Below, piece by piece: positions 5,274-8,219 of a DNA stretch of 8,219 bases; position 1 is the stretch's first letter; each line of letters begins with the position of its first letter. Source of the DNA: Myxococcales bacterium (lineage in GTDB: Bacteria > Myxococcota_A > UBA9160 > JALSIO01); NCBI GenBank assembly GCA_026989995.1, contig JALSIO010000793.1:1-8219 (forward strand). The letters run 5' to 3'. The position numbers and the translations under genes were made by a program. Below the pieces are notes generated by a model, which worked only from the letters and a program-made list of their open reading frames with translations, ran no database searches and was not told where the DNA came from.

Positions 5274-6056
5274 ATGAAGATCATGGTGTGCCTGAAGCAG
5301 GTCCCCCATCAGGATGCCCGGCTCGACATCAATGCCGAGGGCACCTGGATCAAGGAAGACGGGATCAAGTTCGAGATCAACAGCTACGACCAGTACGCCC
5401 TCGAGGAGGCCCTTCGCATCAAGGACGCCGGCGAGGCGGAGGTCGTGGTCGTGTCCATCGGCCCGGACCGGGTGACCCAGTCCCTGCGGACGGCGCTCGG
5501 AATGGGTGCCGACCGGGCGGTCCACGTGAAGGATCCGGCGATCGAGGGATCCGACGCCCTCGGCATCGCCCGGACGCTGGCCGCGGTGGCGAAGGAGGAG
5601 GGGCCCGACCTCATCCTCACGGGCCTCATGTCGGACGACGTCAATACCGCGGCGGTCCCGCCCATGCTCGCCCAGCTCGCCGACATGCCGCACACCACCG
5701 CGGCCGTGAAGGTGGAGCAGCACGATGGCGCCATGCGCGTGGAGCGCGAGCTCGAGGGCGGCGCGCTCGAGGTGGTCGACCTGCCCCGTCCCTGTCTGAT
5801 CTCGGTGCAGACCGGCCTGAACCAGGTGCGGTACGCCTCCCTCAAGGGGATCATGGCCGCCAAGAAGAAGTCCATCGACGTCAAGACCGCCGCCGACCTC
5901 GGCGTCGCCGACCAGGTCGGGCCCGCGGCGGCGAAAATCGCCGTCGAGAAGATCTACACGCCCCCCAAGGGGGAAGGTGCGGAAATCCTGTCCGGCTCCA
6001 CCGAGGAGGTGGTCCAGAAGCTGGTCGCCAAGATCAAGGAGCTGGGCCTGCTCTAG
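5274..6056 (+). CDS. etfB: Electron transfer flavoprotein beta subunit
   Basis: A 260-residue protein, the normal EtfB length. It forms a dimer with EtfA and carries electrons from acyl-CoA and other flavin dehydrogenases to the quinone pool via ETF:quinone oxidoreductase. The N-terminus M-K-I-M-V-C-L-K-Q-V-P (1-11) is classic; I-N-S-Y-D-Q-Y-A-L-E-E-A-L (35-47) is the nucleotide-binding 'NPYD' region with Ser for Pro. The EtfB signature spans 156-177 (VERELEGG...LPRPCLIS). The dehydrogenase recognition loop is V-R-Y-A-S-L190-K-G-I-M-A-A-K-K-K (185-199), with Leu190 matching the anchoring Leu of human ETF. The nucleotide loop 122-130 reads D-V-N-T-A-A-V-P-P, aligning with the D-G-D-T-x-x-V-G-P of some families but lacking both glycines. 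ATG 5274 is preferred over GTG 5265 because it gives the family N-terminus; GGAGG at 5257-5261 is 12 nt upstream, somewhat long. Whether this ETF bifurcates electrons cannot be decided. Confidence 0.96.
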   Translation: MKIMVCLKQVPHQDARLDINAEGTWIKEDGIKFEINSYDQYALEEALRIKDAGEAEVVVVSIGPDRVTQSLRTALGMGADRAVHVKDPAIEGSDALGIARTLAAVAKEEGPDLILTGLMSDDVNTAAVPPMLAQLADMPHTTAAVKVEQHDGAMRVERELEGGALEVVDLPRPCLISVQTGLNQVRYASLKGIMAAKKKSIDVKTAADLGVADQVGPAAAKIAVEKIYTPPKGEGAEILSGSTEEVVQKLVAKIKELGLL

Positions 6057-6074
6057 AGGCCTCGGGAGGCTCTC

Positions 6075-7058
6075 ATGGGAAGCATCCTCATCGTCGCAGA
6101 GATCCAGAAGGGCGCCATCCGCGAGGCCACCTACGAACTGGTGAGCTTCGCCCGGCGCGTGGCGGAGGCCACCGACCGCGAGGTCAAGAGCGTGGTGGCC
6201 GGGAAGGGAATCGGGACGCAGGCCGAGGAGCTGTCCAAGCGCGGCGGGGGCGAGGTCTTCGCCATCGACGGCGACACCCTCGAGCACTACACGGTGGACG
6301 CCTTCCAGCATGCCGTGCAGGCGGCCGTGGAGGCGGCCTCACCCGACCTCGTCCTCTTCTCCAACACCCCCACCGGGTGGGACCTGGCCCCGCGGGTAGC
6401 CGCCGCGCTCGAGGCCGGCTTCGCGTCCGACTGCTTCGACCTCCTGGTGGAGGACGGAAAGCTCGTCTTCCTTCGCCGGGTGTTCAACGGAAAGCTCGAC
6501 GCGCGCCTCGTCGCCCGGGGCACCCCCGTGGTGGCGAGCATGCAGCCGGGGGCCACCGCGGCCTTCGAGGGCACCGCCGACGGGAAGGTGACCGCCCTCG
6601 ACGCCGCGCCGCCGGCGGACTCCCTGCGGGTGAAGTTCGTCGAGACCCGCGTGGCCGAGGCCAAGGGCGTCGACCTCACCAAGGCGAGCATCATCGTTTC
6701 GGGCGGCCGGGGCGTGGGAGCGCCGGAGAAGTTCGAGGAGGTGATCAAGCCGCTCGCCGAGGCGCTCGGCGGCGCCATGGGTGCCTCGCGGCCGGTGGTG
6801 GATGCCGGCTGGCTTCCCCACGAGTACCAGGTGGGCTCGTCGGGGCAGGTGGTCGCGCCGAAGCTCTACGTCGCCTGTGGGATCTCGGGAGCCATCCAGC
6901 ACCTCGTCGGCATGAAGGGATCCAACTTCATCATCGCGATCAACAAGGACCCGGACGCGCCGATTTTCGAGGTGGCCGACGTGGGTGTGGTTGCGGACCT
7001 CTTCGAGGTGGTTCCGGCGCTGACCCAGGCCGTCAAGGAGGCCAAGGGCGCCGCCTAG
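6075..7058 (+). CDS. etfA: Electron transfer flavoprotein alpha subunit
   Basis: A 327-residue FAD-binding subunit of ETF, 18 nt downstream of etfB, with GGGAGG 5 nt before its ATG; the two are one operon. The N-terminal half (1-190) is the Rossmann-like ETF domain. The C-terminal FAD domain has V-S-G-G-R-G-V-G (208-215), G-A-S238-R239-P-V-V-D-A-G-W (236-246), Q-V-G-S-S256-G (252-257), and the full alpha signature L264[12 protein letters not shown]276 through A-I-N (288-290), then D-P-D-A-P-I-F and A-D-x-G-V-V-A-D-L-F. Compared with human ETF-alpha, Ser248-Arg249 and His286 are kept, while Gln265-Thr266 next to the flavin are Ser255-Ser256, a conservative change that keeps the hydroxyl. No acyl-CoA dehydrogenase or ETF-QO gene lies in the window, so the electron donor is unknown. 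Confidence 0.97.
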   Translation: MGSILIVAEIQKGAIREATYELVSFARRVAEATDREVKSVVAGKGIGTQAEELSKRGGGEVFAIDGDTLEHYTVDAFQHAVQAAVEAASPDLVLFSNTPTGWDLAPRVAAALEAGFASDCFDLLVEDGKLVFLRRVFNGKLDARLVARGTPVVASMQPGATAAFEGTADGKVTALDAAPPADSLRVKFVETRVAEAKGVDLTKASIIVSGGRGVGAPEKFEEVIKPLAEALGGAMGASRPVVDAGWLPHEYQVGSSGQVVAPKLYVACGISGAIQHLVGMKGSNFIIAINKDPDAPIFEVADVGVVADLFEVVPALTQAVKEAKGAA

Positions 7059-7088
7059 GCGCGCTTCCCCGCACGCGCGCTCCGACTG

Positions 7089-7124
7089 CGAAGCCCCCGG
7101 CGTCCGACGGCGCCGGGGGCTTCG
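7089..7124 (+). terminator. Strong GC hairpin after etfA
   Basis: CGAAGCCCCCGGCG (7089-7102) pairs perfectly over 14 bp with CGCCGGGGGCTTCG (7111-7124) around an 8-nt loop, 30 nt after the etfA stop. The following TCACATCT is only weakly T-rich, so it may act as an atypical terminator or as an RNA 3'-end barrier. It separates etfBA from the parA promoter. Confidence 0.75.
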
Positions 7125-7145
7125 TCACATCTCGGCTTCGCGCGC

Positions 7146-7174
7146 TTGACACGGGGCGCCGCCGGGAGTAGGAA
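7146..7174 (+). promoter_or_regulatory. Sigma70-type promoter upstream of parA
   Basis: A perfect -35 TTGACA (7146-7151), a 17-bp spacer, and a -10-like TAGGAA (7169-7174, 3/6). It lies just after the etfA hairpin. Predicted RNA start is near 7181, giving a long leader of about 140-220 nt, depending on the parA start. Confidence 0.6.
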
Positions 7175-7199
7175 CACGAGCGGGTGAGAACGCTGTTCC
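7171..7199. promoter_or_regulatory. GGAACA/TGTTCC inverted repeat over the parA -10
   Basis: GGAACA (7171-7176) and TGTTCC (7194-7199) are perfect 6-bp arms 17 bp apart, the first overlapping the -10 box. AGCG/CGCT arms sit inside. The placement suits a repressor site, for example parA autoregulation, but no binding data exist. Confidence 0.35.
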
Positions 7200-7244
7200 A
7201 GGGCTGAAGCGGAGTAGACACTTCCGGTGGCGGCGGATCGCGTG

Positions 7245-7263
7245 TCCCCGGGGATGCGATCCC
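7245..7263. other. Overlapping palindromes in parA leader
   Basis: TCCCCGGGGA (7245-7254) is a 10-bp palindrome that overlaps GGGAT-GCG-ATCCC (7251-7263). They can form alternative, mutually exclusive pairs in the leader RNA or serve as a protein site. Role unknown. Confidence 0.25.
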
Positions 7264-7318
7264 GCCCGGCTCCCGGTGCTTCGGCTGCGATCGTCCTCGT
7301 GTCCTCTCGCCCCGTCCG

Positions 7319-8219
7319 GTGGGTCGCGCGGCTCCGGCCCCTTCCGCCCCAGCGGAAGGATCGGCGGGGCAGGCCGGAAGCCGCGGGCAGGAGGTCCCGG
7401 TCACGCGCCGGATCGCCGTCATCAACGAGAAGGGCGGAAGCGGAAAGACCACGCTCGTGGCCAACCTCGCCGCGTTCCTGGCCCGGGAACGACGGCACCG
7501 CGTCCTCGCCCTCGACATGGATCCCCAGGGGCACCTCGGCAAGGTGTTCGGAGCCGAGGTCCGGCGCGCACGCCGAAGCGCGGTGGACCTGCTCCTCGAC
7601 ACGGTCCTCGGCGACGGCACCCTCGACCGGACCTGCCGCGCTCCCGAGCGCCCCATCGTGCCCACGCGGATCGAGGGCCTCGACCTGGTGGTGGCGAACA
7701 AGGCGCTGGCCCTGTTTCCGACCTGGGACGATTCCCCGGAGGACGTGACCGAGCGGCTCGCGAGCCGCCTCACCCGCGACCGCGCCTTCGCGGGCTACGA
7801 CTACATCCTCATGGACGCGCCCCCCTCGTTCGGCCCCCTGACGTTGAACGTGCTCCGGGCCGCCCACGAGGTGGTGGTTCCCGTGCCGCTCACCTACCTC
7901 GGCCTCGACGGCTGTGCCGAGATGCAGCGCACGCTGGACACGGTCCGCACCCGCTACGGCAATCCGCTGCTGCGGCTGACCCTCGTGGTCCCGACCTTCT
8001 ACCGCCGGACGCGCATGGCCCAGGAGGTCCTCGACTGCCTGAAGGGGCGATTCCCCAAGGAGATCGCCCACACGGTCGTGGGCTTCCACGTAGCCCTCGA
8101 CGAGGCGCAGTCGCGTGGCCTGTCGATCTTCGAGCACGCACCGACCTCGAGGGCGGCCCGGGCCATGGCCGCCCTCGGCGAGGAACTCGAGCTGCGGGGC
8201 GCGCCCGGAGGGGCACCCC
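7319..8219 (+). CDS. parA: ParA/Soj-type partition ATPase (3'-truncated by window)
   Basis: A cytosolic Walker-type ATPase of the ParA/MinD superfamily that would move chromosome, plasmid or other cargo by ATP-dependent dimerisation on DNA. Open to the window end, near its likely C-terminus. Counting from codon 7400: I-A-V-I-N-E-K-G-G-S-G-K-T-T (5-18, deviant Walker A with Lys11 and Lys16), L-D-M-D-P-Q-G (38-44, Walker A'), and Y-D-Y-I-L-M-D139-A-P-P (133-142, Walker B). The only in-frame ATG/GTG/TTG before Walker A is GTG 7319, which adds 27 Ala/Gly/Pro-rich residues and has no SD. An AGGAGGT (7389-7395) sits 5 nt before GTC 7400, where family members would start, so the true start may be 7400 with a changed codon or a sequence error. 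Arg/Lys-rich C-terminal half suits DNA binding. No parB or parS is seen; cargo cannot be assigned. Confidence 0.85.
   Translation, partial: MGRAAPAPSAPAEGSAGQAGSRGQEVPVTRRIAVINEKGGSGKTTLVANLAAFLARERRHRVLALDMDPQGHLGKVFGAEVRRARRSAVDLLLDTVLGDGTLDRTCRAPERPIVPTRIEGLDLVVANKALALFPTWDDSPEDVTERLASRLTRDRAFAGYDYILMDAPPSFGPLTLNVLRAAHEVVVPVPLTYLGLDGCAEMQRTLDTVRTRYGNPLLRLTLVVPTFYRRTRMAQEVLDCLKGRFPKEIAHTVVGFHVALDEAQSRGLSIFEHAPTSRAARAMAALGEELELRGAPGGAP
7340..7359 (+). other. Leader hairpin before parA SD
   Basis: CCTTCCGC (7340-7347) and GCGGAAGG (7352-7359) form a perfect 8-bp stem with a CCCA loop. It lies between GTG 7319 and the SD at 7389, so it is either within the N-terminal extension or in the leader if translation starts at 7400. 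Confidence 0.35.
7389..7395 (+). promoter_or_regulatory. Near-perfect SD without a standard start codon
   Basis: AGGAGGT complements the 16S 3' end and lies 5 nt before GTC (7400-7402), in frame with ParA. No ATG, GTG or TTG lies within a usable distance downstream in this frame. It suggests that 7400 was, or still is, the start codon. Confidence 0.6.

Noticed and set aside
4980..6311. A 443-codon minus-strand open frame opposite etfB
   Set aside because: Antisense shadow rich in Leu/Gly/Asp/His; its 3' part covers the etfBA promoter region and overlaps the cupredoxin-like gene's start.
5138..7171. A 677-codon plus-strand open frame across etfB and etfA
   Set aside because: Out of frame with two certain genes, low-complexity Gly/Arg-rich product, no RBS and no recognisable motif.
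7227..7748. Plus-strand open frame of 173 codons starting at GTG 7227
   Set aside because: It overlaps the parA Walker A region in another frame and gives an Arg/Ser/Pro-rich product without motifs.

Overview
The window is a very GC-rich, densely coded bacterial chromosome segment. Third codon positions are almost all G or C, starts are a mix of ATG, GTG and TTG, and Shine-Dalgarno (SD) sites are good. A predicted lipoprotein, a signal-peptide protein and an EtfBA pair fit a high-GC Gram-negative heterotroph, perhaps a Myxococcota/Binatota-type 'deltaproteobacterial' lineage. The taxonomic guess is inference from gene content and base composition only. No rRNA, tRNA, CRISPR, transposon or phage gene is visible.

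Left arm (minus strand, 1-2220): a tight three-gene operon, read right to left. It holds an extended-SDR sugar-epimerase-like protein, then a PlsC/MGAT-type acyltransferase 3 nt downstream, then a predicted lipoprotein of the type I phosphodiesterase (alkaline phosphatase superfamily) fold that overlaps the acyltransferase by 4 nt and runs off the window edge. The set suggests envelope lipid or glycolipid work (inference). The epimerase has Arg for the catalytic Lys, and the phosphodiesterase seems to lack both its first metal-binding Asp and its nucleophilic Thr.

Centre (plus strand, 2396-4409): a divergent 175-bp control region, then a small alpha/beta hydrolase of the KANL3/Tex30 type with Asn where the nucleophilic Ser should be, a Yip1-like five-helix membrane protein 2 nt downstream, and a metallo-beta-lactamase-fold hydrolase (glyoxalase II/ETHE1-like) with a complete metal site. 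Converging on these is a secreted cupredoxin-like protein (minus, 4474-5001) without type 1 copper ligands.

Right arm (plus strand, 5274-8219): etfB-etfA, encoding the electron-transfer flavoprotein that passes electrons from flavin dehydrogenases to the membrane quinone pool, closed by a strong GC hairpin. Then comes a separate unit with a good sigma70-type promoter and a ParA/Soj-type ATPase, cut by the window edge. ParA is odd at its start: an ideal SD sits 5 nt before a GTC codon, and the only usual start codon in frame is a GTG 81 nt upstream without an SD.

No clear new defence, mobile or biosynthetic system is present. The signals most worth following are the recurrent loss of catalytic residues in neighbouring enzymes, the ParA start, and small dyad-rich control regions.
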